Assembly (NCBI GenBank): GCA_020723105.1
Contig: DYJL01000012.1
Location: 34,524 to 98,523, forward strand
From: Nitrospira japonica
Lineage (GTDB): Bacteria > Nitrospirota > Thermodesulfovibrionia > UBA6902
Direction of reading: 5' to 3'
Length of the DNA stretch: 64,000 bases
The notes under the pieces were generated by a model, which saw nothing but the letters and a program-made list of their open reading frames with translations, searched no databases and was not told where the DNA came from. Positions within the stretch are counted from its first letter, which is position 1; the number at the start of each line of letters is the position of its first letter. Below are positions 25,237 to 34,848 of this stretch, in pieces. Both the position numbers and the translations under genes were made by a program.

Positions 25237-26580
25237 TTGGGAAAGGCCGTAGCGGTCAGTTTTGAAGGAGACGTTGTAAAGGTCGTCCAGGCCTCTTTAA
25301 AAGGTAAAAGCGTTTCTGTTGATAAAGTAGAAACAGTTGCCCTGGGTGAATTTGAAGAATACCTGAGAAAACAAAAGGCAGGCGAATTCATTGTTGCCTG
25401 TGACTTTAAAGAATCCTACCAGGATGTTATATCCATCCCACTTGTAAAAGAGCAGTATCTCAAAAGAATTATAGAAACAGAAATAAAGAAAGCCACGTCC
25501 CTGGATAATTTCTTGTTCATCTACACGGTTATTGGTGAAAAGGCTCTGGAAAGCAGAAAAACGATGGAAGTCTTCTACTATGCGGTCAGGAAAGAAGCCG
25601 TCCGTGAGATTGTAGAAAGATTCTATGAAAACGGCAAATCAGTCAAGGCCCTCTACCCTGCAGTGTTTCCGGCCGCGTCATTGTTTGATTCCCAGATTCC
25701 CGGGGAAGTACATATGGGGGTGTACAGCTCAGGGAAGTCCCGGACCGCTTTCTTTACGAAAAAAGGCGCCATTTATTTCATCAGAAGCTATGAATCATAT
25801 GAACCGGGCTATTCTGACTTCGACGCTCAAAATATCAATATGACCATCAGTTTCTGTTTTCAGAATATCAGGATAAATCCTGCAGCAGTTTTTCTTATGG
25901 GGACTCTTTCCGAAGCATCACAGTCCAGCGCCCTGTCAACAGTTCCTCTTGCATGTCTTGGAAACACTGGACATATCAGGTGCAGCATGGAGACATTCAA
26001 TGAATTCATTCTGCCTATCGCTTCTTTTTCTGCGCTGAAATCCTCAAATATCATCGGCCCGGAATTTAACAGGTTATATGTGCTAAAAAATTATATTAAG
26101 TATGCGGCTGTTGTTTTTATGGCGCTTGCCATTTTGTGCGGAGGATTTGCATCTTATGAAGCAAAACTTGCCGCAGACAGGAAAGATCAGATAAGCTCCA
26201 CAGCAACAGCAAGAGCGGCTACAGAAAAAGTCTTTGCAGAATATAGCGCAAGGACCGAGAAGATTAATCAGTACAGGCCCATTGTTGAATTTCTGAATAA
26301 GCCTGCGCCTGATATCCACAAACTGCTGGTGTTGTTTGCAGAGATTGAAATGGGAGATTTAAAACTGGATACAATTAATGCCTTGTTGAAAGAAGACCAG
26401 TCCCTCACAGTCTTTCTGGCGGGAAATGTCCTGTCCGGCACATATACAGCAATGCAGGATGCGCTGGATCATATGATTGCTCAACTAAGTGAGAAAGGGA
26501 AAATAGAACTTAAGAGTAAAGAAATAGATCTCAAAGAAAAAAAATTTACAATAGAAATATCTTACAAGACAACAGAATGA
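25237..26580 (+). CDS. MSHA-like biogenesis protein I (PilM/PilN-type, GspL-like)
   Basis: A 447-residue protein combining the roles of PilM and PilN: a cytoplasmic actin-like half (1 to about 285; VAVSFEGDVVKVVQASLKG at the start), one membrane helix (about 287-306, YAAVVFMALAILCGGFASY), then a periplasmic coiled coil and ferredoxin-like part. This is the MshI/GspL plan. The start is TTG at 25237, preceded by AAGGAGAGGG, with no ATG that keeps the N-terminal strand. Overlaps the next gene (ATGA). First gene of a second assembly locus distinct from pilMNOPQ. Confidence 0.75.
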   Translation: MGKAVAVSFEGDVVKVVQASLKGKSVSVDKVETVALGEFEEYLRKQKAGEFIVACDFKESYQDVISIPLVKEQYLKRIIETEIKKATSLDNFLFIYTVIGEKALESRKTMEVFYYAVRKEAVREIVERFYENGKSVKALYPAVFPAASLFDSQIPGEVHMGVYSSGKSRTAFFTKKGAIYFIRSYESYEPGYSDFDAQNINMTISFCFQNIRINPAAVFLMGTLSEASQSSALSTVPLACLGNTGHIRCSMETFNEFILPIASFSALKSSNIIGPEFNRLYVLKNYIKYAAVVFMALAILCGGFASYEAKLAADRKDQISSTATARAATEKVFAEYSARTEKINQYRPIVEFLNKPAPDIHKLLVLFAEIEMGDLKLDTINALLKEDQSLTVFLAGNVLSGTYTAMQDALDHMIAQLSEKGKIELKSKEIDLKEKKFTIEISYKTTE

Positions 26581-27128
26581 ATTATTTCCGCTATCTGAAA
26601 AAAGGCTTATATTTTTATGTTGCAGGCGGGATGTTGTTCGGGCTTGCGCTTCTGGCGCTTGTAGTGCTTTACAGGTACAACAACTCCCTGAACAAAGTCC
26701 TTGACACTGCGAATGCAGTCAGCGGCAAACAGGGGGAACTCAGCAAAGAAATAGGAGAGATAGATGCTCTGGTCAAGTATTTGATGGATAATTTCAGCCT
26801 GGACTCTCCGAATGCAAATTCAGAAAAGATTATCCTGAGGGCGTTTGATGACATGAAGACAAGGCTTGACAGCGCATCACTTACAGCAGCCAGGTTTGAA
26901 GATGCAAACGGTGAAAAGAAACTCCCGGTTGAAATCAAGATCCTTGTAAAAAACTATAAAATGATAATTGATGATGTGGGCTATATGGAATCCTTCAGAT
27001 TTCCTGATTACAGAATAAGAAATCTTTCCATAACAAAAGAGCAGACAGGAGGTGTTGCGCTGACTATACAGGGTGAATTTGTAATACCCCTTAAGGAGCA
27101 GAAGCCAATCCCGCTAATCGGTACTTAA
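26577..27128 (+). CDS. MSHA-like biogenesis protein J (PilO/GspM-type)
   Basis: A 183-residue bitopic protein: short basic N-terminus, membrane helix at about 13-34 (YVAGGMLFGLALLALVVLY), coiled coil (about 38-70), and a C-terminal domain like PilO/GspM. No clear sequence signature, so the call rests on topology, size and position between the MshI-like and MshK-like genes. Start overlaps the previous stop (ATGA); the next gene begins 2 bp after its stop. Confidence 0.65.
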   Translation: MNYFRYLKKGLYFYVAGGMLFGLALLALVVLYRYNNSLNKVLDTANAVSGKQGELSKEIGEIDALVKYLMDNFSLDSPNANSEKIILRAFDDMKTRLDSASLTAARFEDANGEKKLPVEIKILVKNYKMIIDDVGYMESFRFPDYRIRNLSITKEQTGGVALTIQGEFVIPLKEQKPIPLIGT

Positions 27129-27130
27129 CT

Positions 27131-27574
27131 ATGGATAACAAGACAAAGATATTTATTGCCTTTCCGTTTGTTTTCATTATAATACTTCTTGTGGCAGCGA
27201 ACTATATTCCCCTTGCAAGTGAACCCTCTGAGACGGAAGGACAGATACTGGCGTTTATTCCTGCAGGTCTTTCAATAAAGGATAGTCCCATGGTCTCTGT
27301 CAGCGGTGAAATAAAAAGCCCGATAGAATTTCTTGCGGCGCCTGCAGAGCTGGACCAGGGGAAAAAGGATGACATAGTTGCAGAAATATCATATAATGAT
27401 AGCGATTTATCGCTTATTGTGGTCAGCGGCGCAAGGAAAATGGCAATTATCAAGGGCCTCCTTGTCAGAGAGGGCGACAGCATCGACAGTTTGAAAATAG
27501 CTGCAATAGAGCCGGACCGGGTTTTAATAAAAAACAAGACTGAAAAATGGCTGCATCTGGAAAAGGTGAAGTGA
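27131..27574 (+). CDS. MSHA-like biogenesis protein K (PilP/GspC homology-region-type)
   Basis: A 147-residue protein with one N-terminal membrane helix (about 7-26) and a periplasmic all-beta domain. Its C-terminal stretch KGLLVREGDSIDSLKIAAIE, then DRVLIKNKTEKWLHLE, has the pattern of the GspC/PilP homology region that contacts the secretin N0 domain. It directly precedes the secretin gene, as mshK precedes mshL. Unlike PilP of the first locus it is not a lipoprotein. Confidence 0.65.
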   Translation: MDNKTKIFIAFPFVFIIILLVAANYIPLASEPSETEGQILAFIPAGLSIKDSPMVSVSGEIKSPIEFLAAPAELDQGKKDDIVAEISYNDSDLSLIVVSGARKMAIIKGLLVREGDSIDSLKIAAIEPDRVLIKNKTEKWLHLEKVK

Positions 27575-27585
27575 AAGCAATATCA

Positions 27586-29121
27586 ATGCATCTGAAGAGA
27601 ATAATCCCCATCTTTTTTATCGTGCTATTTTTTATCTCCTGTGCCTCTATTAAGCAGGCGGACCGAAAAGAGAAGAAGATTGATATTAAAGAACAGATGG
27701 CAGCAGTGGATAATGGATCTGTAAAAAGTTCTGGGTCCGGGGTTTCAGAGCCGAAAATCCCCGAATTTGTTCCTGCCAATGAAGATACTTCTCCCCTTCA
27801 AACCAAGACCGTGTCCCTTGCAGCAAGAAATACTCCATTACGTGAGGTGCTTTTTACTGTTGCAGAGACAGCGAACCTGAACCTGGTACTGGAGCGGGGC
27901 GTTGATACGGAGATTCAGGTTACCATGACCTTAAAAAATATGCGCATTGAAGATGCGTTAGATGCCATCCTTAATTCAGTTGATTATTTTTATTCAGTCA
28001 AAGAAAACATCCTTGCAGTAAAAGCCCTTGATACAAAGATATTCGAACTGGGACATCCCAATGTAATACAGGAATACAAGCTGAATGTTGGCGGCAATAT
28101 CCTCGGGGGGACTTCTTCTGTCGGTTCAGGGTCCAGTGCAATTACAGGCGATGTGTCAATGAGCTCAGCTTCGGATACTACCTCATTTCAGTTTTGGGAG
28201 GCTGTTGAGAAGACCCTCGAAAAAATGTTTAGACAGGAAGAAAGCAAAGGGCCCCAGCCGATTTTTGTTGTTAACAGAATGGCCGGCACGATCATGATTA
28301 CTGCGACTAAAAAAGATTTGGAAAGGGCCGGCAATTATATTGCAAATCTGAAGAGGGTTCTCAACAGACAGGTAGTTATCGAAGCGAGAGTTGTTGAGGT
28401 ACAGTTGTCAGAAGGCTTAAAGTACGGCATTGACTGGAGCAGTGTTATGAAGGGGATCGGAATGGGCGCCACTTATAATTTAAGCACTGTAAAATTTACC
28501 GATGTATTTAGCAGCGATAGCCCGGCATTTCAATTCAGTATTACAGACAATGACGGATTAGGACTCCTTTTAAGCGCTTTGCAAGAGCAGGGCAATGTAA
28601 AAACCCTCTCTAACCCGAGGATAAATATTTTAAATGGACAAGCCGCTTTGTTGAGTGTCGGAAGGAGTACAAATTTTATTTCTAAGGTTCAGACTACCAC
28701 TACAACTACTTCAGGCTCTGCGCCTACAACTACATACACTGTGGAAACCAATAGTGTGCTTTCCGGAGTATTGTTCGGGCTTTTACCCTTCATCAGCAAT
28801 GAAGGGGAAATTACTCTCACAATTACACCGATTGTAACAACCCTCGTCAGCCTTGAAAGCAAGACAATAGGAGCCGCCGGCAATCAGGTGGAGATAAAAC
28901 TGCCTACCGTTGATCTGAGGGAGATGAGCACCACTGTCAAGGTTGCAGATGGCCAGATAATTGTTATCGGCGGACTGATAAGCAAGACCGAAAAACAAAA
29001 AGAAAACAAGGTTCCAATACTCGGCAACCTGCCTGTTGTAGGAGAACTTTTCAAGAGCGTGGACAACTTGGAAGAACAGACTGAGCTTGTAATAATGCTG
29101 ATACCGCGATTGGCGAGTTAG
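27586..29121 (+). CDS. MSHA-like secretin (MshL/PilQ/GspD family), lipoprotein
   Basis: Outer-membrane secretin. I prefer the ATG at 27586 over the upstream one at 27547 because it puts MHLKRIIPIFFIVLFFISC, a lipoprotein signal with Cys at residue 19, at the N-terminus; the longer form would bury it. Then a short linker, an N0/STN domain (AARNTPLREVLFTVAETANL), N1, and the secretin barrel (RQVVIEARVVEVQLSEGLKY to LVIMLIPRLAS). No AMIN domain, unlike PilQ at 4404. A Ser/Thr-rich segment interrupts the middle. It lies 6 bp from the ATPase gene. Confidence 0.85.
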   Translation: MHLKRIIPIFFIVLFFISCASIKQADRKEKKIDIKEQMAAVDNGSVKSSGSGVSEPKIPEFVPANEDTSPLQTKTVSLAARNTPLREVLFTVAETANLNLVLERGVDTEIQVTMTLKNMRIEDALDAILNSVDYFYSVKENILAVKALDTKIFELGHPNVIQEYKLNVGGNILGGTSSVGSGSSAITGDVSMSSASDTTSFQFWEAVEKTLEKMFRQEESKGPQPIFVVNRMAGTIMITATKKDLERAGNYIANLKRVLNRQVVIEARVVEVQLSEGLKYGIDWSSVMKGIGMGATYNLSTVKFTDVFSSDSPAFQFSITDNDGLGLLLSALQEQGNVKTLSNPRINILNGQAALLSVGRSTNFISKVQTTTTTTSGSAPTTTYTVETNSVLSGVLFGLLPFISNEGEITLTITPIVTTLVSLESKTIGAAGNQVEIKLPTVDLREMSTTVKVADGQIIVIGGLISKTEKQKENKVPILGNLPVVGELFKSVDNLEEQTELVIMLIPRLAS

Positions 29122-29127
29122 GTTCTT

Positions 29128-30765
29128 ATGAAACTCGGTGAAGTTCTCATATCAAAAGGGCTGATTACCGAAGAAAGACTGGAATTAGCGCTGGCCCATC
29201 AAAAAATAACCGGCTCTCTTCTGGGCGAGACGCTTATGAAGCTCGGGTTTGTATCCTCAAATGAAATTGCCCAGTCCCTCGCTGGCCAGGCCGGTATTCC
29301 CTTCATTAATTTAGCGGAATATACGGTTTCTGAAGAGGCCATCCGCCTCATACCTAAAGACGTTGCTGAGAAAACAGGCTTTATCCCTCTCCGTGTGGAC
29401 GAGGGCATTATTGAAATAGGGATCACTAACCCTTCCAATATACAGGCCATTGACATGGCCTCAAAAATCTCAGGGAAGACACCTAAAATATTTATGATTG
29501 ACAACAAGGGGTTTTATGAGACCCTTGAGAGATCTTATTTCTTTCTGGAAAATCCCATACAGCAAAACATCAAGTCTGCGGTTAATGAAATCAAATCTTC
29601 TCCGGTGCCTTCTGCTGTCACAGTTGCAGAGCTGGCACAGAATCTGATTTACGAGGGCATACGGCGGAAGACAACGGATATACACATAAGTCCGGCAATA
29701 GATACGGTCAATATATTCTACAGGGTAGACGGGGTCTTGCAGCATGGTTTTTACATTCCAAAAGCTGCACAGGCGGGTATTATATCCAGAATCAAGGTTA
29801 TGTCTATGCTGGATATTTCAGAGCAGAGGCTTCCTCAGGACGGCGCTTTTTCAATGGCTTTTCTTAATACGAAATATGAAATGCGCATATCAACCGCGCC
29901 CAGTATATATGGAGAGAACATTGTTATCAGGGTCCTGGCGGGCACAGGGCAGTTGCCGAGGATAGATACGCTGGGTTTTGATGTTGAAAACATAAAACGC
30001 CTGCGCATGCTCTTTCATAAACCGTATGGCATTATCCTGATAACAGGGCCTACCGGCAGTGGAAAGACAACAACCCTGTATGCTGCTCTCAGGGAGATAG
30101 ACCTGATTGAAAGAAACGTCCTGACTGTGGAAGACCCCGTTGAGTACAAGCTCAGTTTTGTTAAGCAAACAGCAGTTAATTTAAAGGCAGGTTATGACTT
30201 TGCTGTTGCCGGAAAGACCTTTATGCGGCAGGATCCGGATGTCATGCTGCTTGGTGAGATAAGGGATGAAGAAACTGCCAAGATAGCAGTGAGGGCTTCA
30301 ATCACCGGGCATCTGGTATTGTCTACCTTGCATACCAATGATGCAGTTACTTCTATTCCCCGTCTTCTTGACTTTCATATTGATAAGTTTATGCTCTCAT
30401 CTTCCATGCTGGCTGTAATTGCGCAAAGACTCGTCAGAAAACTCTGCAATAAGTGCAAGGAAGAATATACCGTCTCCGAAGATGAGTTCAAGGCCTTGAA
30501 CTTCCAGGGAGAAGTTCCTAAGACAGCCTGCAGGGCCAAGGGCTGCAGCAGGTGCAATGATACCGGTTATGCAGGCAGGTCGGTCGTTGGAGAGATTATG
30601 CTTGTTAACGATGAGATTAAAGAACTTATTGCCGAGGAAGCGTCTCTAACGAAAATCAAGGCAGCGGCTTTGAAAAACGGTATGCTCACATTAAAAGCCG
30701 CAGGCCTGCAAAAGATTAGAGATCACGTTACAAGCGTAGAGGAGATTCTGAGGATAATTGATTAA
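29128..30765 (+). CDS. Assembly ATPase, MshE/GspE/PilB type with MshEN c-di-GMP motifs
   Basis: Hexameric motor that powers pilus or pseudopilus assembly. The N-terminus carries two MshEN-type motifs, KLGEVLISKGLITEERLE..Q and LLGETLMKLGFVSSNEIA..Q, close to the LGxxL..GL..L..Q consensus that binds c-di-GMP in MshE. C-terminal motor: Walker A TGPTGSGKTTTLYAAL, Asp box, Walker B MLLGEIRDEETAKIA, His box (HLVLSTLHTNDA) and a tetracysteine zinc site (CNKCKEEY...CSRCNDTGYAGR). Length 545. The next gene starts at its last base. Confidence 0.9.
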   Translation: MKLGEVLISKGLITEERLELALAHQKITGSLLGETLMKLGFVSSNEIAQSLAGQAGIPFINLAEYTVSEEAIRLIPKDVAEKTGFIPLRVDEGIIEIGITNPSNIQAIDMASKISGKTPKIFMIDNKGFYETLERSYFFLENPIQQNIKSAVNEIKSSPVPSAVTVAELAQNLIYEGIRRKTTDIHISPAIDTVNIFYRVDGVLQHGFYIPKAAQAGIISRIKVMSMLDISEQRLPQDGAFSMAFLNTKYEMRISTAPSIYGENIVIRVLAGTGQLPRIDTLGFDVENIKRLRMLFHKPYGIILITGPTGSGKTTTLYAALREIDLIERNVLTVEDPVEYKLSFVKQTAVNLKAGYDFAVAGKTFMRQDPDVMLLGEIRDEETAKIAVRASITGHLVLSTLHTNDAVTSIPRLLDFHIDKFMLSSSMLAVIAQRLVRKLCNKCKEEYTVSEDEFKALNFQGEVPKTACRAKGCSRCNDTGYAGRSVVGEIMLVNDEIKELIAEEASLTKIKAAALKNGMLTLKAAGLQKIRDHVTSVEEILRIID

Positions 30766-31982
30766 TGCCATTTTTTACTTATAAGGCAGTAAACAGTAAC
30801 GGCGAAATAATAAAAGGCGCGGTTGAGGAAAACGATGAAGCCAGCGCTTTTCACAACATTACTTCAGCAGGGCTCTATATATTAAAAATACAAAAATCCA
30901 ACAAGCTTGCTGATATCTATATAAAGAAGTCCCGGGCCCGGGGCATAAAGACCAGCATGGTGATTGAGTTTGCCAAAAACCTGTCCGTAATGCTGCGCTC
31001 AGGCCTTCCTTTGGTTACCTCCATATCTGATATTGCAGTGACATCAGATAATAAAAGCTTTGGCTCCCGGCTTCTGGAAGTTAAAAGGACTATTGAGCTT
31101 GGCTCAAGTTTTTCTGTGGCCCTGTCAGCCCATAAAGACGTATTCCCGGACATCTGTATAAACCTGGTTTCCGTAGGTGAAGAGACAGGCAGGCTTGATG
31201 AAAGCCTCTCCGAAATAGCAGTACACCTTCAGAGGATGGAGGATTTAAGGAGCGCCATGATCCGGGCGCTGATGTACCCGGCGTTTGCGCTTGTTGGCAC
31301 TACAGGAGCCCTTCTGTTCTGGCTTATTTATGTTCTGCCGAAAATGACTTCGCTCTTTACATCCATGTCTGTAGAGATGCCGCCTTTAACAAAAGGCCTT
31401 ATGCAGGTCAGTGCGTTCAGCAACAAGCATTGGTATTTATTTATTGTTGTGCCTGCTGCTATTTATGCTCTTATAACGTTTTTATCAAAAATAGAAAAGA
31501 CAAAATACCATGTTGATGTCGCAAAATTAAAAATACCAATACTGAAACTTCTTTTGCACAATAAGCTGTTGGCTTTATTTGCAGAACAGTTCAGGATACT
31601 GATTTCCGCAGGCATTACAATTGACAGGTCGTTTGATATTATGATAAATGTTGTCAATAATGAGGTGTTCAGAAGGGCGCTTGCAGACATACGGGAGAAT
31701 ATTATGCTTGGAAGCAGGATCAGCGAGGCGCTTAAGAAACATGAGACTTTGTTCCCGAGCCTTGTCGTCAGGATGGTGGCCATCGGAGAGTCCACTGGTA
31801 ATCTGAGCGAGCAGTTTAATTATCTTGCTGAATATTATCTGAAAAAACTTGACGACCTCTCTGAAAAAATGGGGAAAATGATAGAACCGATAATCATCAT
31901 GGTAGTAGGATCCATATTTCTGGTAATTATTCTTGGCATCATGGCTCCAATATATGATCTGATTTCACAAATAGGTAAATAG
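30765..31982 (+). CDS. Inner-membrane platform protein, MshG/GspF/PilC type
   Basis: Polytopic platform protein on which the ATPase acts. Starts MPFFTYKAVNSNGEIIKGAV, the standard N-terminus. Two T2SSF domains (about 70-190 and 270-395), each ending with a membrane segment, and three or four helices in all (LVGTTGALLFWLIYVLPKM, then the final IIIMVVGSIFLVIILGIMAP). 405 residues, as in GspF. Family membership is certain; the MSHA assignment comes from its neighbours. Confidence 0.9.
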   Translation: MPFFTYKAVNSNGEIIKGAVEENDEASAFHNITSAGLYILKIQKSNKLADIYIKKSRARGIKTSMVIEFAKNLSVMLRSGLPLVTSISDIAVTSDNKSFGSRLLEVKRTIELGSSFSVALSAHKDVFPDICINLVSVGEETGRLDESLSEIAVHLQRMEDLRSAMIRALMYPAFALVGTTGALLFWLIYVLPKMTSLFTSMSVEMPPLTKGLMQVSAFSNKHWYLFIVVPAAIYALITFLSKIEKTKYHVDVAKLKIPILKLLLHNKLLALFAEQFRILISAGITIDRSFDIMINVVNNEVFRRALADIRENIMLGSRISEALKKHETLFPSLVVRMVAIGESTGNLSEQFNYLAEYYLKKLDDLSEKMGKMIEPIIIMVVGSIFLVIILGIMAPIYDLISQIGK

Positions 31983-31984
31983 AA

Positions 31985-33373
31985 ATGGACTTTTTAAGTT
32001 TTTTCGGACTGAAGGAAGACCCTTTTAAACTGACTCCGGACCCTGCTTATTTCTATCCGTCGTCAACCCACCACGAGGGGCTCCTTTTGCTTGATTATTC
32101 AATAGAGCAGAAAGAGGGCTTTACAACTGTTATCGGAGATCCCGGAAGCGGCAAGACAACGCTGCTCAATGTATTTCTTGAGAAATGGAAAGACCGGGCG
32201 GAAATAGCAATCATTTTAACGCCGAGATTATCACCCGAAGAATTTCTGATTTCCATTCTTGAGGACCTGAAAATCGGCCCCAGGCGAAAGAGTAAAAATG
32301 AAATCATAAAGGCCTTCAGGGATTTCATGATTGAAAAATCTTCTGAAGGCAGATGGGTCATTATCATTGTGGATGAGGCACAAAATCTCCCGGATGAGAC
32401 ACTGGAAGAACTGAGGCTGCTTTCAAACCTTGAGACCGATAAGGACAAGCTTTTGCAAATTGTGCTGCTGGGGCAGCCCGAGCTGGAAACAAAATTAATG
32501 TCAGAACAACTCAGGCAGCTTAATCAGAGGATAACTACCAGGATATATCTAAGGCATTTTAACCCGGATGAGACACAGGATTATATAAACTACAGGGTCA
32601 TCAAGGCAGGAAAACAGAATTTGCAGCTTGATAAAAAGGCAGGCAAGCTTGCATGTAAACTTTCAAAAGGCGTTCCCAGGCTGATTAACATGTTAATATC
32701 CCGGGCCTTAATGGCTGCATATCTTGAAGAAAGCAATATCATACTTCCCAGGCATATTCTGCATGCTGTTAAGAGCCTGAATCACAATGAAATGAAGGTG
32801 CAGAACTGGCTCAGGTTTGCGCCCCTGACAGGAGGGATAGCTGGGGCTTTGCTATTGACTGTTTTTACAATCAATAGTTATCGCCACAATGCAGAGGCCC
32901 CAAAAGCACCCCTGAAGACTGCAGCAGTAAGCAATATAAACATACCAGTTGAGCCGGTTGTGCTTTCTCAAAAGAACGAAAATATTAAAAGCATAACTCC
33001 CTCGTTACAAAAGAAGGAGCCAGTTGCCTCCCCTTCGGAAAAAGTGAGCAGGGCTGTAACGGAAACCCGCCAGGAACAGAAAGCGTCTAAATCTGAACCT
33101 GTGGCAGCAGAAACAATGCAAGCCCCTGCATACAAACTCGTTTCAGTTAAAGTGGACATTGCCAATCTGAGAGACAATCCATATCAGGATGCAGAAGTTG
33201 TGGGGAAGGTGTTTAGCAGCGCATACCTTGTGGCCTTGCAGGAATACCTGGATGAGAACAATACAAAATGGTATCAGGTGCTTTACCGCGGGGAAAAACG
33301 CTGGATAGCAGAAGACGTTGTAGAGGTGGTAGATTTAGAGGAGAAGAGCGGGAATAAAGTTCCGGCAAACTGA
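31985..33373 (+). CDS. ExeA/MshM-like AAA ATPase with C-terminal SH3 domain
   Basis: GspA/ExeA-type ATPase thought to help insert or anchor secretins through peptidoglycan. Order: MDFLSFFGLKEDPFKLTPDP (typical start), Walker A GDPGSGKTTLLN (about 50-61), Walker B VIIIVDEAQNLP (about 124-135), one membrane helix (about 281-298, GIAGALLLTVFTI), a Lys/Pro/Glu-rich periplasmic linker, and a bacterial SH3-like domain (about 385-455) that probably binds cell wall. In classic MSHA loci mshM lies just after mshL; here it follows the mshG-like gene. Confidence 0.85.
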   Translation: MDFLSFFGLKEDPFKLTPDPAYFYPSSTHHEGLLLLDYSIEQKEGFTTVIGDPGSGKTTLLNVFLEKWKDRAEIAIILTPRLSPEEFLISILEDLKIGPRRKSKNEIIKAFRDFMIEKSSEGRWVIIIVDEAQNLPDETLEELRLLSNLETDKDKLLQIVLLGQPELETKLMSEQLRQLNQRITTRIYLRHFNPDETQDYINYRVIKAGKQNLQLDKKAGKLACKLSKGVPRLINMLISRALMAAYLEESNIILPRHILHAVKSLNHNEMKVQNWLRFAPLTGGIAGALLLTVFTINSYRHNAEAPKAPLKTAAVSNINIPVEPVVLSQKNENIKSITPSLQKKEPVASPSEKVSRAVTETRQEQKASKSEPVAAETMQAPAYKLVSVKVDIANLRDNPYQDAEVVGKVFSSAYLVALQEYLDENNTKWYQVLYRGEKRWIAEDVVEVVDLEEKSGNKVPAN

Positions 33374-33387
33374 ATCAGTAATATTTT

Positions 33388-34467
33388 TTATTTTTTGTTC
33401 TGCAGCATCTGAATCCTCTGCCGTATCTCGGAGCGGGCCTTATTATCAAGAGAGTTGTTTGCATAGGCGTTCTTGTACATTGTTAATGCTTCCTCAGTTT
33501 TTCCCTGCTTTTCATATATACGTGCAGAGCCTAAAACGCCCGACGAATCTCCGGTTTTGGCAAGCCTTGAGAAATGGTCGAGAGCCCTGGCATAGTCCAT
33601 CTGCTGCTCATAGAGAATTGCCAGATTCAGTAAAGCTTTAGAATTGTGAGGATCAAATTTTAAAGCCTGATGGAAATATCCCTCAGCAGCGGAAAAATTT
33701 TCTGATTTTGCAGAAGCGATTCCCATATTGGTTAGAGCCGGGATGTATTCTTTATTTATCTCCAGAGCCCTTTGTGAATAATTAACCGATTCTTCAATAA
33801 GTCCCAGATGCAAATATATATAGGCAATATTGTTCATGATGACGTAATTATTACTGTCTATTTCCAAAGCCTTTTTATAGTTAATCAAGGCCCCCTGATA
33901 ATCATTTTTTATTTCCAGTTCTCCAGCGCTGTACAAATAAGCATCCTGTACGGATTCATCAACAGGCCTTGATGGAAATTGCCCGGAGCTTTCTTTTTTG
34001 ACGATTACCTGTTCCAGTTTAGGAAGCATCTCTCTGACTTTGCTTGCAGTAACAGGATGTGTGGGAGCTTCTGGAGATTTCTCTTTTTGTTTTGGAGCCG
34101 CTCTACTTGATTTCTTCTTTACCGGTGTGGGAGGGACAGGCTCTGCTTCCTTAGCTGCAGAAGACTCTGAAGAGCTGCTTTTTACTTCTTCTTTCTCTGC
34201 AAGAACTGCCGGGGCCGGAGGCTGCATTGTTTCCTGTGTTGTCAGAGGGGCCGGGCTGACCGATTTATTAGTAAGTGTTCCTGTAAAATAAACGAGGGCG
34301 ATACCCATTGATACAGAGACAATAAAAAGCACGGACAAAAGAATTATCTTGCGTTTATTAGTTGATTTCAGGGAGGCGTTCTGAACAATATTTTTAAGAT
34401 TTGGCGGCACCTCTCTTTTGGCCTGAGGTTGTTTTATTTTTGAGAGTAAATCAGCAAGCAGACTCAT
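33388..34467 (-). CDS. TPR-repeat membrane protein, MshN-like
   Basis: Starts at the ATG at 34467 (MSLLADLLSKIKQ, like the MshN N-terminus); an upstream in-frame ATG at 34521 adds 18 residues without support. A cytoplasmic basic segment, one membrane helix (IILLSVLFIVSVSMGIALVY), a Pro/Glu/Lys-rich linker, then at least four TPR units (for example YSAGELEIKNDYQGALINYK, AEGYFHQALKFDPHNSKAL). It is convergent with the MshM-like gene (14 bp), unlike classic MSHA loci where mshN follows mshM on the same strand. Probable periplasmic scaffold of the assembly system. Confidence 0.7.
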   Translation of the reverse strand: MSLLADLLSKIKQPQAKREVPPNLKNIVQNASLKSTNKRKIILLSVLFIVSVSMGIALVYFTGTLTNKSVSPAPLTTQETMQPPAPAVLAEKEEVKSSSSESSAAKEAEPVPPTPVKKKSSRAAPKQKEKSPEAPTHPVTASKVREMLPKLEQVIVKKESSGQFPSRPVDESVQDAYLYSAGELEIKNDYQGALINYKKALEIDSNNYVIMNNIAYIYLHLGLIEESVNYSQRALEINKEYIPALTNMGIASAKSENFSAAEGYFHQALKFDPHNSKALLNLAILYEQQMDYARALDHFSRLAKTGDSSGVLGSARIYEKQGKTEEALTMYKNAYANNSLDNKARSEIRQRIQMLQNKK

Positions 34468-34583
34468 AGGATTTCTCTTTCTTTGTTTTTTCTCATTCAG
34501 GTCATTATAGCAAAAATACATTTTTAAAAAACAGGTTGTCTTGAATCTTGCATTATAAATCCTGTATTCTTTTGAAAAGAGAT

Positions 34584-34843
34584 TAGCAGATTGCTGAAAA
34601 AGTATTTTAGCTGTCTTTGCGAGCGAAGCGAAGCAAACTCACTTCTTTATAAATCAATAAGTTTGAGATTGCTTCGTCGCAAAATACGCTCCTCGCAATG
34701 ACAATTACAGACTTTTTCAGCAACCTGTTAGGGAGTAGGTAAGAAACAAAAGACGATTTAAGCGGCTTAAGCTGATTTTTAGAAAAATGTTATTTATAGA
34801 AATTCTGAAACAGGCTGTCATGTCTGATAATGGGATCTTAAAG
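34584..34843 (+). mobile_element. Composite MITE-like element, family B, copy 1
   Basis: A 147-bp core (34584-34730) has inverted ends TTGCTGAAAAAGT and ACTTTTTCAGCAA and contains GCGAGCGAAGCGAAGCA and CTCCTCGCAATGACA, a motif seen in many bacterial dispersed repeats. A roughly 110-bp tail follows (to ATTCTGAAACAGGCTGTCATG). The same composite occurs at 47967-48285 with the core inverted. It forms the whole gap upstream of tyrS. Confidence 0.7.
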
Positions 34844-34848
34844 AAACT

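Noticed and set aside
34584..34730. tRNA or small structured RNA between the MshN-like gene and tyrS
   Set aside because: The same sequence recurs at 47967-48170 with inverted ends, so it is a dispersed repeat. No T-box features were recognised before tyrS.
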